Shown: positions 27,933 to 37,622, counted from the stretch's first letter. The stretch is 64,000 bases of DNA from Georgenia sp. EYE_87 (GCF_023148685.1 NZ_JAHXNL010000003.1:1-64000), one strand, 5' to 3'. The notes: generated by a model from the letters alone, not told the origin. Translations and numbers: made by a program.

Positions 27933-29087
27933 CTAAGCCGATCGCTGGAGCGGTTTGACTTCCGGGACAGGGAGGACACCTGCCTCAAGCAGTCGCCCCG
28001 TGAGAACTCGAGCGAGTGCTGGCGGCACGGCGTTGCCGATGATCACTGAGAGCTGAGTACGGGTGACGATGTCGTCGAACTGAAAGAAGTCAGGGAAGCC
28101 CTGGATGCGAGCCGCCTCGTGGGGCGTGAGCGTCCTTGGCTGAGAGGGGTGACCGTAGCGGCCCTGTCCCATGCTTCCGAACCCGCTGGTGATGGTTTGA
28201 GCGGGCAGGTCCCAGGACAGTCTGCCGTACATGGACACGTACGAGTGGTCGCCGCGGTGACACGGAGGTCGGAAGTGGTTGGGAAGGTTCACCTCGCGGT
28301 TGTTGATGAGCCACTGGATGCGTTGGCGATTCTCAGGGCTCATCCTCGACGGCCGGTCTATCCCCCGTGTGGAATCGATGTGCTCTAGGTCGCCGATCGC
28401 CCATCGAAGGTCGTGCACCGGCTCCGGCTCAAACTCAAGGAAGTCCGAGGCTGCGCCCCCACCGAGCAGGTCGCTCCGGACGGCGAGCAGAATGTGTCGG
28501 CGCCGCGTCTGAGGGATTCCGAGCTTGACAAGCTCAACCCGCATTGTCGCGACATCGTATCCCAGTGCCGTGAGGTGAGCGCTTGCGCGAGCCACAACCT
28601 GCTGCGAGTCGTGAACGACCGCTGGCACGTTCTCAATCACCAAAACACGCGGTCTCAACACCTCGGCGGCACGGGCCATCCGGAGGTAGAGACGGTTCTT
28701 GGGGTCGTCTCTGCGGGTGTGGTTGTTGAGGTTGCTGTGGCCCTGGCACGGCGGGCCGCCTATGAGGAGGTCGACCTCGCCAACTTCTTGCCTTGTGACA
28801 CTCTCGGTCTGCGTCGGGGTGGCACCGAGATCCCCGTCAAAGTAGCTTTCGACGGCCCCTACCTGAACATTTGCTTCGGGAAAATTGGCCCTATATACGT
28901 CGACCGGTGCCTTGTCGAAGTCAAGGGCAAGCGGGACCTGGAGGCCGAGCCCACGCTCATGGGCGGCTTGCGCTACCCCAAGCGTCAGGCCTCCGCAGCC
29001 TGCGAACAAGTCGACAACGACGAGCTGCTGCTCGCCACGCTCGAACTCGGGGCGCACGCGCTCGCGAAGGGGATGCTCGGTGACCAT
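27933..29087 (-). CDS. DNA (cytosine-5) methyltransferase
   Basis: A 384-residue C5-cytosine DNA methyltransferase. Motif I is DLFAGCGGLTLG (26-37), motif IV GGPPCQGHS with the catalytic Cys at 114, motif VI VIENVPAVV, motif VIII QTRRRHILLAVR, and motif X GNAVPPALARVL near the C terminus. The target recognition domain lies between about 260 and 315. It methylates cytosine in a specific site in host DNA, using S-adenosylmethionine. It diverges from the three-gene ATPase operon across a 254-nt gap, and an HNH nuclease lies on its other side. Proposed role: marking self DNA for that ATPase module or for the HNH nuclease. Confidence 0.92.
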   Translation of the reverse strand: MVTEHPLRERVRPEFERGEQQLVVVDLFAGCGGLTLGVAQAAHERGLGLQVPLALDFDKAPVDVYRANFPEANVQVGAVESYFDGDLGATPTQTESVTRQEVGEVDLLIGGPPCQGHSNLNNHTRRDDPKNRLYLRMARAAEVLRPRVLVIENVPAVVHDSQQVVARASAHLTALGYDVATMRVELVKLGIPQTRRRHILLAVRSDLLGGGAASDFLEFEPEPVHDLRWAIGDLEHIDSTRGIDRPSRMSPENRQRIQWLINNREVNLPNHFRPPCHRGDHSYVSMYGRLSWDLPAQTITSGFGSMGQGRYGHPSQPRTLTPHEAARIQGFPDFFQFDDIVTRTQLSVIIGNAVPPALARVLTGRLLEAGVLPVPEVKPLQRSA

Positions 29088-29341
29088 GACCGTGCCCCCC
29101 CTCTGCTGCGACCAACTATCTGACCGAGACGCAGCCTACTCGAGCCGCAGGCGTGTTGGGCGCGGCGAGCGGGCGGGTGTGGACAATGCGGCGAGGCGAA
29201 TCCCGGCAGACTTCAGGCGCCGGGTCGGCACGCTGTCAGGTGCAGGCCGCAACGCAGTCCGTGCCCTGCGATTGCTGGGCAGTCGGATCCCATAGGCTTC
29301 CATTGCGGAGATGCACGCTCGACGGCGAGGAAGTTCACTTT
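29088..29341. other. Divergent control region between methyltransferase and ATPase operon
   Basis: 254 bases between the two starts. It must hold both promoters. I see no strong palindrome, and no C-protein-like gene is nearby. Confidence 0.4.
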
Positions 29342-31174
29342 ATGACGCTCGTGATCAACAAGCACGTCCAACGAATCCGGCGGTACCAGCCGTTTGACGT
29401 GGACTCGACCGAGATGATCTACGAGCTGCAGGAGGATCGCGAGCAGCCCCTGTACCCGGTGGTGACGCTGGAATTCCTGTTGCACGCCATCGAAAGTCCC
29501 ATGGTGAGAATCGTCGTGCTCACGGGCGACGCCGGTCACGGCAAGACGAGCTTGTGCGCCAGCGTGCTCGGAAGGCTGCGTGCGGGTTCGGAGCAGGTAT
29601 CCACTGAAATCCAGAGAGAAGTGTCTCAGGATCTGCGCACTACGGGAGTCACCGCCGACCGGCCCGTCGGGTCGACTCGTGCCGGCAGGCCACTGTACGT
29701 TCTCAGCGACCTGAGCGCGTTCACGCCTGGAGAAGGCGCCCGCAAGTTGGTCAACCTCCTCGAACTGCCTGACAACGGTGTCGCAATCGTCTGCGCGAAC
29801 GAGGGCCAACTCCGGAAGTGCGTCGCGGCGGAGAATGCGTCAGACGGCGACGACCGCACGCGTTTAAGGGTCTTGGTGACGACCTTGACCGAAGGCGTCG
29901 AGCGGGGGCAGGTCAGAGATTTTGACGGCTCGGCGATCGTCATCAACCTCAACTACCAATCTGTTGCAGCCGACGGCGGAAACGGCGGACTCGTCCGATG
30001 GGTGCTGAAGCAGTGGAACCATAGAGGAAAGTGGAAGTCATGCGACTCGTGCGACGCGCGTGACATCTGTCCGATCCTCGCAAATCACAGAGAACTTAGT
30101 GACAACATCCGAGGACCGCAGAGACAGGAGGCGGTACGCGATCTTTTTGCTGCTGCCGAACGCTCGGGTGCTGTCGTCACTACACGCCAAGCTCTATCCG
30201 TTTTAAGCTACATGGTCACCGGAGGTATCTCGTGCGAGTCCGTTCACGCGAAATACCGCTGGTCGCGTTTGGACACGACGTGGCAAGCACCTCACCTGTA
30301 TCACCAGTCGATCTTTGGGGATCTACTTAGCCAGAGTGATCGCCACCTCGTTCCAGCATTCCTCGCCCTGCGGCGCCTAGACCCTGGCAGGGTCTCGCGT
30401 CGTCAGGTAGACGACCAGTTGGACCAGGAGAGTGCTGGGACCTTCGGGCCGCGAGACCCCAGCAGCGCCCCCCAGAGGGTCCGGACCGCACGTGACGCGC
30501 AGAAACGGGCGGAGCAACTGCGCGCGCTGTACACGTTCTTGCGCCGCCTCGACTTCTTCGACAACGGTGATCGGACTAACCGGTTTGCTCGCATGGGTCT
30601 CTTAGCTGGCGACGACTTCGTCAGGGTTCAGGACAAGGATCGCGACCCATCCGACACCAAGGTGCGAGATCGATTCCTGAAGGGCCTCGAGGCAGTTCAA
30701 GGGGTCCATCGAGCTGGTAGCAACCCTGACTTCTTCGTGCTTGACCCGGCCTTCTTTGCACATCGCGCTCAAGCAGTCGTGCTCTCTCGACGGGTGTCCA
30801 GCAAGGGAATTGAGGTCGTTGATCAAACCACTCAGTGGCAAGCAGAGGGTGCACGGGTCGGTGTGGTGCCGGAGATGCACGACGCCGTTGAATGGCTGAA
30901 CCGCGCCATCTACATCCGCATCCCAGCAGTGGGCCTTAACCCCGGAACCGTGTCGCTTGAGGCGGACCTCCTGCGCTTCGAACTCCTAACGCGCTGGGCC
31001 GCTGGCTTGCGGAGCGAGGTGCAGCATGAGGCCGAGATTCGTGGTCTCACTGGCGCCCTTGCGGACTTGGCCGACACTTCCAACGGGGAAGATGAAATTC
31101 AAGTGCTAGTTGGAACCGTGATGAGAAAGCTCATGATCGACGTCGGAGACAAGATCAGATCGGTGCGTGCTTGA
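29342..31174 (+). CDS. P-loop ATPase with Cys cluster, DptF-like first gene of defence module
   Basis: A 610-residue protein. Walker A is GDAGHGKTS at residues 62-69, preceded by a hydrophobic strand RIVVLT. A Walker B-like strand YVLSDLSAF lies near 120 and a sensor-like VAIVCANEGQL near 147. A cysteine cluster C234-x2-C237-x5-C243 is followed by PILANHREL; a [4Fe-4S] or zinc site is possible. The second half has no clear domain. AGGAAG is 8 nt upstream of the ATG. It overlaps the next gene by one base. Size, order and partner genes resemble DptF of phosphorothioate-linked restriction, but the assignment rests on architecture. Probably an ATP-driven sensor or loader within the complex. Confidence 0.7.
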   Translation: MTLVINKHVQRIRRYQPFDVDSTEMIYELQEDREQPLYPVVTLEFLLHAIESPMVRIVVLTGDAGHGKTSLCASVLGRLRAGSEQVSTEIQREVSQDLRTTGVTADRPVGSTRAGRPLYVLSDLSAFTPGEGARKLVNLLELPDNGVAIVCANEGQLRKCVAAENASDGDDRTRLRVLVTTLTEGVERGQVRDFDGSAIVINLNYQSVAADGGNGGLVRWVLKQWNHRGKWKSCDSCDARDICPILANHRELSDNIRGPQRQEAVRDLFAAAERSGAVVTTRQALSVLSYMVTGGISCESVHAKYRWSRLDTTWQAPHLYHQSIFGDLLSQSDRHLVPAFLALRRLDPGRVSRRQVDDQLDQESAGTFGPRDPSSAPQRVRTARDAQKRAEQLRALYTFLRRLDFFDNGDRTNRFARMGLLAGDDFVRVQDKDRDPSDTKVRDRFLKGLEAVQGVHRAGSNPDFFVLDPAFFAHRAQAVVLSRRVSSKGIEVVDQTTQWQAEGARVGVVPEMHDAVEWLNRAIYIRIPAVGLNPGTVSLEADLLRFELLTRWAAGLRSEVQHEAEIRGLTGALADLADTSNGEDEIQVLVGTVMRKLMIDVGDKIRSVRA

Positions 31175-32619
31175 TGGCCGATCGTTCAAAGGCCGAGGTG
31201 GTTCTGCGCCTCTTTGGGGTGAACCTTGAGGAACAGGGGCGTGGCTTCTATGTTGCGCTGGAGATGCTCGCGATCGCGCGAGGTGTCTACCTTGCTAATA
31301 ACGATGACCCAGATCAGTTCTCGGGACTCTTGGACGACACCACAGCCACGGTGACCTACAGCAGGACGTCGCACGACCTTGCAAGGCGGATTGCTACTGG
31401 CACGTCCATCGTGGAAGGTGTCGAGGAGCTCGGCAAAGCCGTCGAACTTGAGGACTCCGAGACGGTCGAGACGCTTCGTGCGCTCTTCTCATCTCTCCTC
31501 GTACAAGTTCCGGGACGGCGGACCCAGCCGAGCTGGTTCGGTGCGCACATCTACCCGTTCGTTGGCGAACTGATCCATTACGACGCAGCCGACCGACGGA
31601 TCAAGAAGAGCGACAAGAGTTCGACGAGCTCGAAGAAGCGCGCGCAGGCGGAGCTTGTTCCAGCTGATGTGAATGCCCCGAACATCGAGAGGTACAGGTT
31701 CCGGGGTGGCGGAGCCTGGGCGTATGAGGTTCTGCGCCGTGACGAAGACATCACTCGTAAGGCCGCCGCACGACGCGGTCTTACCGACTTGGTTGGCGAC
31801 AGCGGCACTCCGCTGGGCAATCTGGCAAGGGCTCTCAGTGCGCATGACTTCGACTACGACGAGTCACCGTACGTAGATGACGGTCCGAAGGACCTGGTGT
31901 TGCATGAAGACCTCAGCCCATGGCCGGGCCTGCTTAGAGAGGGTGTGCACAACATCGTCTCAAGGGTGAACGTGCCTAGGGCAAAGAGAACCGAAAGTCT
32001 GATGCACTGGGTTCCGTTCTGCCTCGCACGGCACCAGCTTCACCTCGCCCGGCTCAAGGTTACTGGCGCGGGTCGGGAGTCGCTTCTGCTGGACTTCGGA
32101 AGCGAAGCGACCCCTCTTCGCCGTCGGTCACAAAAGGACCTCTTCGATTTCCGGAACGACATCGTTAACGCGATCAACGCGCAGGCCAAGGAGATGATCG
32201 CGGAGGCCGGTGGTGACGAGCAGAAGGTTCAACGCTACGAAAAGTTTACGAGGGAGAACGGGACGGCAGTCACCTCGCCTCGTGGGTTCTTCACGGAAAC
32301 CATGGCCGCAATCGGAGCGCTCAATGCTCCGGTCGGTCGGCGCCACTTCACGATGAAGCCACCAATGCTTGAGGCCTTGGTATCAGCCACGATTCCTCAG
32401 GACGCTGAGATGGAGTTCGGGCGATTCTGTGCCGTGCTCTACGAGAAGTACAGGATCGTGGTGGAGGACAAGGTTGCGATCCGTGACCCGTTGGCTTATG
32501 ACGTCGACCCGTCCTTCTTGAATCGCAACGGTGAGGCCTTCAAGGACAGGCTGACCGCAATCGGTTTGCTCACGCAGTACTCAGACGCAACCAGCATGGT
32601 CCGAGGAGAACCCCGGTGA
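31174..32619 (+). CDS. Uncharacterised middle protein of defence module, DptG-like by position
   Basis: A 481-residue soluble protein with no motif I recognise. The N-terminal half is mixed alpha/beta. A Lys/Ser-rich linker lies near 145-160, and the C-terminal 150 residues are helical with a final segment (ALVSATIP to LTAIGLLT) that reads like a winged helix. The ATG overlaps the TGA of the upstream ATPase (TGATG), and its own TGA overlaps the next GTG by 4 nt, so the three products should be made in fixed ratio and probably form one complex. Position and size match DptG between DptF and DptH; sequence homology could not be tested. Confidence 0.6.
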   Translation: MADRSKAEVVLRLFGVNLEEQGRGFYVALEMLAIARGVYLANNDDPDQFSGLLDDTTATVTYSRTSHDLARRIATGTSIVEGVEELGKAVELEDSETVETLRALFSSLLVQVPGRRTQPSWFGAHIYPFVGELIHYDAADRRIKKSDKSSTSSKKRAQAELVPADVNAPNIERYRFRGGGAWAYEVLRRDEDITRKAAARRGLTDLVGDSGTPLGNLARALSAHDFDYDESPYVDDGPKDLVLHEDLSPWPGLLREGVHNIVSRVNVPRAKRTESLMHWVPFCLARHQLHLARLKVTGAGRESLLLDFGSEATPLRRRSQKDLFDFRNDIVNAINAQAKEMIAEAGGDEQKVQRYEKFTRENGTAVTSPRGFFTETMAAIGALNAPVGRRHFTMKPPMLEALVSATIPQDAEMEFGRFCAVLYEKYRIVVEDKVAIRDPLAYDVDPSFLNRNGEAFKDRLTAIGLLTQYSDATSMVRGEPR

Positions 32620-35600
32620 CACATCGCAGTACCCAAGTCCTGGGCCGCTTCGTCGGCGACGAAGCCCTCCGAAGGATCGAAGAGAACACCGGACCACTCG
32701 CTGTCTTGCGAGTCGGCGGGTTCGACGAGGCCACCGTTTCAGAAGCGCTCCGGCACGTGGCTGTGCGTCTGAAACGTGAGCCTGGACTTGACGTACTCGT
32801 CAAGGTCGGCACTGCCGAACTCATCGAAGGTGTTCCCGATTGCTACCTTCTGGGGCCTAACGAGCAGTTGACCACATGGCGGAACAGAGGTACCGGCGAC
32901 GGGGTGCTGCTCTTCGAGTGGGCTGACCCGCCGGACGCACAAGGCCTTGCGTCGATGAATGCCCTGACGGATGGCACCATCCTCGGCGGTCCACAAGACG
33001 CCAGTAGCCATCAGATATTCGACAGGTTCATGGCAGAGGCCTGGCAGGAAGCCGGCGGATCGGGCGCGCTCCCGGCGGTAATGGCCGAGACGTTGTCTTC
33101 CATCTGGCGAGCGATCCCAAGTGACGAGTCGCGGTCGCTGCGTCGCTGGGCTGACTTCCTTGTCGACACCGCTCGCGCTGTGGCTGACCTGCAAGTCCGG
33201 ACGGCGGATCGAGTGGAAGCCGCAATCTCCGCGATGCTGCCAGCGCTTGATCTATTCCCGGACCGTGACCTCTTCGTTAAGCCCGCAGCTCTGGAAGCAC
33301 GGGTCAAGAAGAACGTTTGGGTGAGCGCCTTCAAGCAGCCAAACGGCAAGGAGATCACCGACGACGATTTGCTCGATCGTATTGGTGCGATTGAGTTGAG
33401 CGAAGAATCCTTGGCCCATGTGGGGGTGGACTCGAAGACCGCCAAGGAGCGAATGCGCGGATTAGTGTTGAGTCGTGGCGGACGCGACAGGGAAACACGT
33501 CGCCACCTCCGCAGCGAGCAGGACCTCATCCTGTGGTTGGAAATGTTCGAGCACAAGTCAAAGAGGCTCGGACTCGGCCAACAGCTCCGCCAGGAACTCG
33601 AGAAGAACGCCCCGAGTCGCGTCGACGAGTTTGACGCGATGATGGTCGAAGGCTCCCTCGACAGCGGCGACCAGGAGGCCGCGCAACGGTTTCTCGATGA
33701 AGCACCCGCGAACGGCCTTGACGCACTCGCTGACTTGGTGAACAAGCGAGCTCGCCGGAAGGTCGAGAAACTCGCGTATCCAGATTCACAGTTTGTTCAG
33801 GATCCGCTGCGGGCTCTGCTCCGCGAACTCACGTACTTCTCGGACGAGAACGAGGGCACGGTCGTCGTCGGCTTAGAGGGAGATCGGGAGTCTGGGCGGT
33901 GGAGCCGTTGGCTGTTCGCTTTCCTTTACTCCCGAACCTTGCAGGACATCCAGCTCTCCACGGGGCTGCGACTGTCGCTTGAGGTCCGGGACTGCCTGCT
34001 GGACGTGACGAGGCCCGAACTGCACGAAACGGATCAGAACGAGCCGGCCGATCTCTTCGACGCGACGAGGGAGTGGGCGCCGCTCCGGATCGTCGTCGAA
34101 ATGGAGGGAGGTGCCCAGCGCCGATTTCGGTGGGACCCGCTCGGGATCCCCGGGCAGATCGCGTTCGCCGCCCTCATCCTTGGATACCGAACGATCCCTG
34201 GCCAAGTCTTTGACCTGACTTTCGATTCCTTTCTCGATAATTTCAACGACCCGCAGCATTGGGACGTCGACGCTCCGATCCCGAGGAGCCACTACGCCAG
34301 CGAAATGGAAAAGCTCAAGAGGGAGCATTTCCTTCGTCTTACCGATGGGCTCGACTCGGAAAGGCTTGACGACTATGTAAGCGACTGGGAGGGCATCATA
34401 CGAGAGGCCCGAAGCGTTCTTGTACCGCAGAACGCTCCCGATCGGGACCTTGATGCCGTTGTACTGAGCGATGTCGTAGGGCTCGCCGACCGTCGCCTGA
34501 TGATGCTGGGTACGCATCCGCTGAAACTGCGCTGGTTCGCTCGCAACTACGAGCACGTCGCCACGAGCCTTAAGACCGCGCTGAACGAAGAGGGGGGTCT
34601 GCGCCTCAACCGGGAGAACGAGGACCTCTACTTCGATGCTCTGGACCGGGTGTCGTCCCACGGAACGCCGGCGGCCGTGGTCGGTCCAGGTGGAACCATC
34701 GCAATCCCGATGCGGGAGTCGGCTGGGCATGAGGAGTATGCCCCCGTCAGGCACGCCGGAAACGAATCGAAAGAGTGGCTTTCAAGCGTCGACGACGCGG
34801 CGATCGACGAGATGGTTCGAGTCATCACCGACTATCTGGCGACCTATCCGCACAAACTCGACGGTCTGCGGGTCTTGCTGCTGAACCGCAACGGCGATCC
34901 GGCGCTTCCCCTGCGGGTTGCGAAGCAAGTTCGCTCCAAGCAGCCCGGACTGAAGCTGGACTTGGTCGTCCTCGCGCCTCAGGCCACCCACCACGAGATC
35001 ATCCTCGGCTTCGATCTGCAGTTCTCAGGTGCCGAGATGTCCGGGGATAGATTCCTTCCGGATCTTCAACTCATCTTGCAGGCTTGGGAACCTGAGCAAA
35101 GCGCCGACTTGGCGGGTCTACAGGACTCTATCGACATCGCACTCGCGCCAGCACTATTCGGTACGCAGACGAGCGTCAAGGAGAGTACGAAAAAGGCGTC
35201 GCTCTCCGGTTACTTCGACCCATGGAAGCATGCGGCGGCCCATAACCTCGCTCAGACGCGCGAGAACGTCGTTCGGGCGCTGTTGCCGGAGATTGCAGAC
35301 GAGACGCTTGAGTCGTGGTCCACCCTCTGCGTGCGCTATGACCGACGATCTCCGGTCTCGTACGAGGGAGTCGACGGTATCGATTACTTCGAGATGCAGG
35401 TTCAGTTCGACCAGCACCAAGAACTGTTCACCGATTTGCATCGCGTAGCGCATTGGGTCGTCACCCTCGACAGCTTCATCGGCCGAGAGCAGATCGATTC
35501 GCTGCACAATCGCCCGGACGTAATCCTTGTGAAGCCTTCCGTTGGGAAAAACGAGTCGTACACGCTAATCGTCAGCTCACAAACGGGCCGTAAGTTGGTT

Positions 35601-37622
35601 GTCCAACGGCTTCGTCGGCGTCTCGAGAGCATCAATGTCGTCAGTCCGCCCGAGTCCGAGGACACAGCGAGGCGAATCTATGAGGTTGGGCGGAACGTGG
35701 TGCCTGGGGCTGTTCTCCGCTCCCTCGGTATCGGGACAACGGTCAATGAGATTGTTGGTCTCGTCACCACGCGGTTCGTGATCAGCCAGCAGTTCCCGGT
35801 TTCGGCGGAGGCTACGAGCCTCGTTTCGTGGATCAGCTTCGACGAGCACCATCGCTGGTTTGGCCGCGGGCACAAGACGCGTGCCGATCTGGGACGGTTC
35901 GTCCTTACGGTGCAAGACGATGACTCGGTTCGCCTCGACGTTCTGGTCGTTGAATCGAAGTTCCGGCAGAGCTTCGAACTCGGGACTGCGCAAGAGCAGC
36001 TCAACCGAACGACCGACCTATGCATGGATGCCTACCGATCTGACGGTGAGGCGCGTCATGACCGCCCGTTCTGGCTCGATGAACTTGCAGCAGCAATCGC
36101 GCAGACGAGCGGGGATCGTGTCGGTGCATCCGAGTTGCCAGCGCGCATGGTTGTCGGTAGCGACCCACAGGTTGAAGCGAAGGTCCTAGACGCGCTGCGA
36201 TCCGGTGAGGTCCAGCTTGGGTACGTCCGGGGTGTCGCTGTCGCGATCGCGGCGGATGACGACCACACAGCCCGGCGTGGCGGGGCGCTTGGCCCTCATG
36301 ACGTGGTGCGGGTGAACCGCCGCGAGCTTGAGAGGCTCATCGGAGCTCTGCGGGCGAAGCAGTCACCTTCTGAGGCGGAACCGATTATCGCGCCGGAAAT
36401 AGTCTCGGGTCGCGCAGGGCGGCACCCTGCCACGCCAGCCGAAAATCCCGCCGCTGAGGAGTCGACCGCTGTACTGCCCGACTATGACAGCGAGGCGACA
36501 GAGTCGACGGGGCTCACCGGCGTGGAAACGGGCCGCGAGCCGGCAATCGCGCCAAGAGTGGTCGCGGCGGAAGGCATCGGCGAGAACGAACTCCGGAACA
36601 GGTACAACAAGGTCGTCGACGTCTTCGCGCGACACAGGGTCGGTGTCACTGCACCAGAGATAGGAAAGTGGCAAGAGGGCCCAGGGTTCTACGTCCTGAG
36701 ATTTATCCCCCAACCTGGAGTAACGGTCGACAAGTTGACCAACAGGCGCGACGAGATTTTCCTTGCGCTGGCACTTCCGTCGGGCTTCAGCATCCGAACC
36801 CGGAGCGACCGGGGGGCCGTGCTGTTCGAGATACCCAAGATTGACGAAGAGAAGTACGGGGTGGACGCCGCTCGGCTCTGGGAGCAGTGCCCGATCGACG
36901 CGGAAAGCCTTGTCACCCCGCTGGGTGCCGACATTGAGGGAAACCCCGTCAGTATCGATCTGTCGTCTGCCGACTCGCCTCACCTCCTCGTAGCCGGCAC
37001 GACCGGTTCGGGTAAGTCAGTAGCGCTCGAGACGATCCTCAAGGGCCTAACCCGATACGACCCTGGGATGTTGCGTCTCAGACTCGTGGACCCCAAGGGC
37101 ACCGAACTGGTCGACTTCGAAGACGACCCGCACCTTGACGGTGTGATCGGCATGGACGCCGCCGACGCTATCGAGATGCTTGAGGATGCCGTTGGGGAGA
37201 TGGCAGAGCGATACCAGGACATGAAGGCGGTTCGCGCCCGCAAGCTCGCGGAATATAACGCGGCCGTCGAGCCTCAAGACCGAAAGCCTTGGATCGTAAT
37301 CGTCCTAGACGAGTACGCCGACCTCACGAGCGACCCCGAGGAGAAGAAGCAGATCGAAGCGCTACTGAAGCGCTTGACGCAGAAGGCAAGAGCCGCAGGA
37401 ATCCACGTCATTACGGCCACGCAGCGACCGAGCGCGGACGTGATTTCGACAACGATCCGATCGAACTTTCCTGCCCAGCTCGCACTACGAGTCAAGTCTG
37501 CTACGGAGAGTCGCATCATTATCGATGAGACAGGTGCAGAAGCGCTAGCGGGGCAAGGCGACGCATTCCTGCACACCGCCAAGGGAACGGTCAGGGTGCA
37601 GGTCGCCTACGAGGGAAGCTGA
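32616..37622 (+). CDS. Giant protein with C-terminal FtsK-type DNA motor, DptH-like
   Basis: A 1668-residue protein. About the first 1,300 residues have no recognised catalytic motif and are mixed alpha/beta. A Pro/Glu-rich linker (about 1250-1310) leads to an FtsK-like unit: a beta domain (FIPQPGVTVDKLTN, LALALPSG) and then the RecA-type motor. Walker A is GTTGSGKSV near 1461-1468 and Walker B IVIVLDEYADL near 1562-1572. The segments ITATQRPSADVI and NFPAQLALRVKSATESRII closely match FtsK/SpoIIIE. The DNA-sequence-reading gamma domain of FtsK is absent. The start GTG overlaps the preceding stop. Architecture fits DptH: a large recognition body with a hexameric DNA translocase. Proposed role: ATP-driven recognition or processing of DNA lacking the host mark. 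Confidence 0.75.
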   Translation: MTHRSTQVLGRFVGDEALRRIEENTGPLAVLRVGGFDEATVSEALRHVAVRLKREPGLDVLVKVGTAELIEGVPDCYLLGPNEQLTTWRNRGTGDGVLLFEWADPPDAQGLASMNALTDGTILGGPQDASSHQIFDRFMAEAWQEAGGSGALPAVMAETLSSIWRAIPSDESRSLRRWADFLVDTARAVADLQVRTADRVEAAISAMLPALDLFPDRDLFVKPAALEARVKKNVWVSAFKQPNGKEITDDDLLDRIGAIELSEESLAHVGVDSKTAKERMRGLVLSRGGRDRETRRHLRSEQDLILWLEMFEHKSKRLGLGQQLRQELEKNAPSRVDEFDAMMVEGSLDSGDQEAAQRFLDEAPANGLDALADLVNKRARRKVEKLAYPDSQFVQDPLRALLRELTYFSDENEGTVVVGLEGDRESGRWSRWLFAFLYSRTLQDIQLSTGLRLSLEVRDCLLDVTRPELHETDQNEPADLFDATREWAPLRIVVEMEGGAQRRFRWDPLGIPGQIAFAALILGYRTIPGQVFDLTFDSFLDNFNDPQHWDVDAPIPRSHYASEMEKLKREHFLRLTDGLDSERLDDYVSDWEGIIREARSVLVPQNAPDRDLDAVVLSDVVGLADRRLMMLGTHPLKLRWFARNYEHVATSLKTALNEEGGLRLNRENEDLYFDALDRVSSHGTPAAVVGPGGTIAIPMRESAGHEEYAPVRHAGNESKEWLSSVDDAAIDEMVRVITDYLATYPHKLDGLRVLLLNRNGDPALPLRVAKQVRSKQPGLKLDLVVLAPQATHHEIILGFDLQFSGAEMSGDRFLPDLQLILQAWEPEQSADLAGLQDSIDIALAPALFGTQTSVKESTKKASLSGYFDPWKHAAAHNLAQTRENVVRALLPEIADETLESWSTLCVRYDRRSPVSYEGVDGIDYFEMQVQFDQHQELFTDLHRVAHWVVTLDSFIGREQIDSLHNRPDVILVKPSVGKNESYTLIVSSQTGRKLVVQRLRRRLESINVVSPPESEDTARRIYEVGRNVVPGAVLRSLGIGTTVNEIVGLVTTRFVISQQFPVSAEATSLVSWISFDEHHRWFGRGHKTRADLGRFVLTVQDDDSVRLDVLVVESKFRQSFELGTAQEQLNRTTDLCMDAYRSDGEARHDRPFWLDELAAAIAQTSGDRVGASELPARMVVGSDPQVEAKVLDALRSGEVQLGYVRGVAVAIAADDDHTARRGGALGPHDVVRVNRRELERLIGALRAKQSPSEAEPIIAPEIVSGRAGRHPATPAENPAAEESTAVLPDYDSEATESTGLTGVETGREPAIAPRVVAAEGIGENELRNRYNKVVDVFARHRVGVTAPEIGKWQEGPGFYVLRFIPQPGVTVDKLTNRRDEIFLALALPSGFSIRTRSDRGAVLFEIPKIDEEKYGVDAARLWEQCPIDAESLVTPLGADIEGNPVSIDLSSADSPHLLVAGTTGSGKSVALETILKGLTRYDPGMLRLRLVDPKGTELVDFEDDPHLDGVIGMDAADAIEMLEDAVGEMAERYQDMKAVRARKLAEYNAAVEPQDRKPWIVIVLDEYADLTSDPEEKKQIEALLKRLTQKARAAGIHVITATQRPSADVISTTIRSNFPAQLALRVKSATESRIIIDETGAEALAGQGDAFLHTAKGTVRVQVAYEGS

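Noticed and set aside
27933-37622. Assignment as a complete Dnd-Dpt phosphorothioate system
   Set aside because: No DndB/C/D/E or cysteine desulfurase gene lies in the window; only the restriction-like half has counterparts.
27933-37622. Assignment as BREX or DISARM
   Set aside because: No PglZ-type phosphatase, Lon-like protease, BrxC-sized ATPase or DrmA/B helicase-like protein is present; the methyltransferase is C5-cytosine and the motor is FtsK-type.
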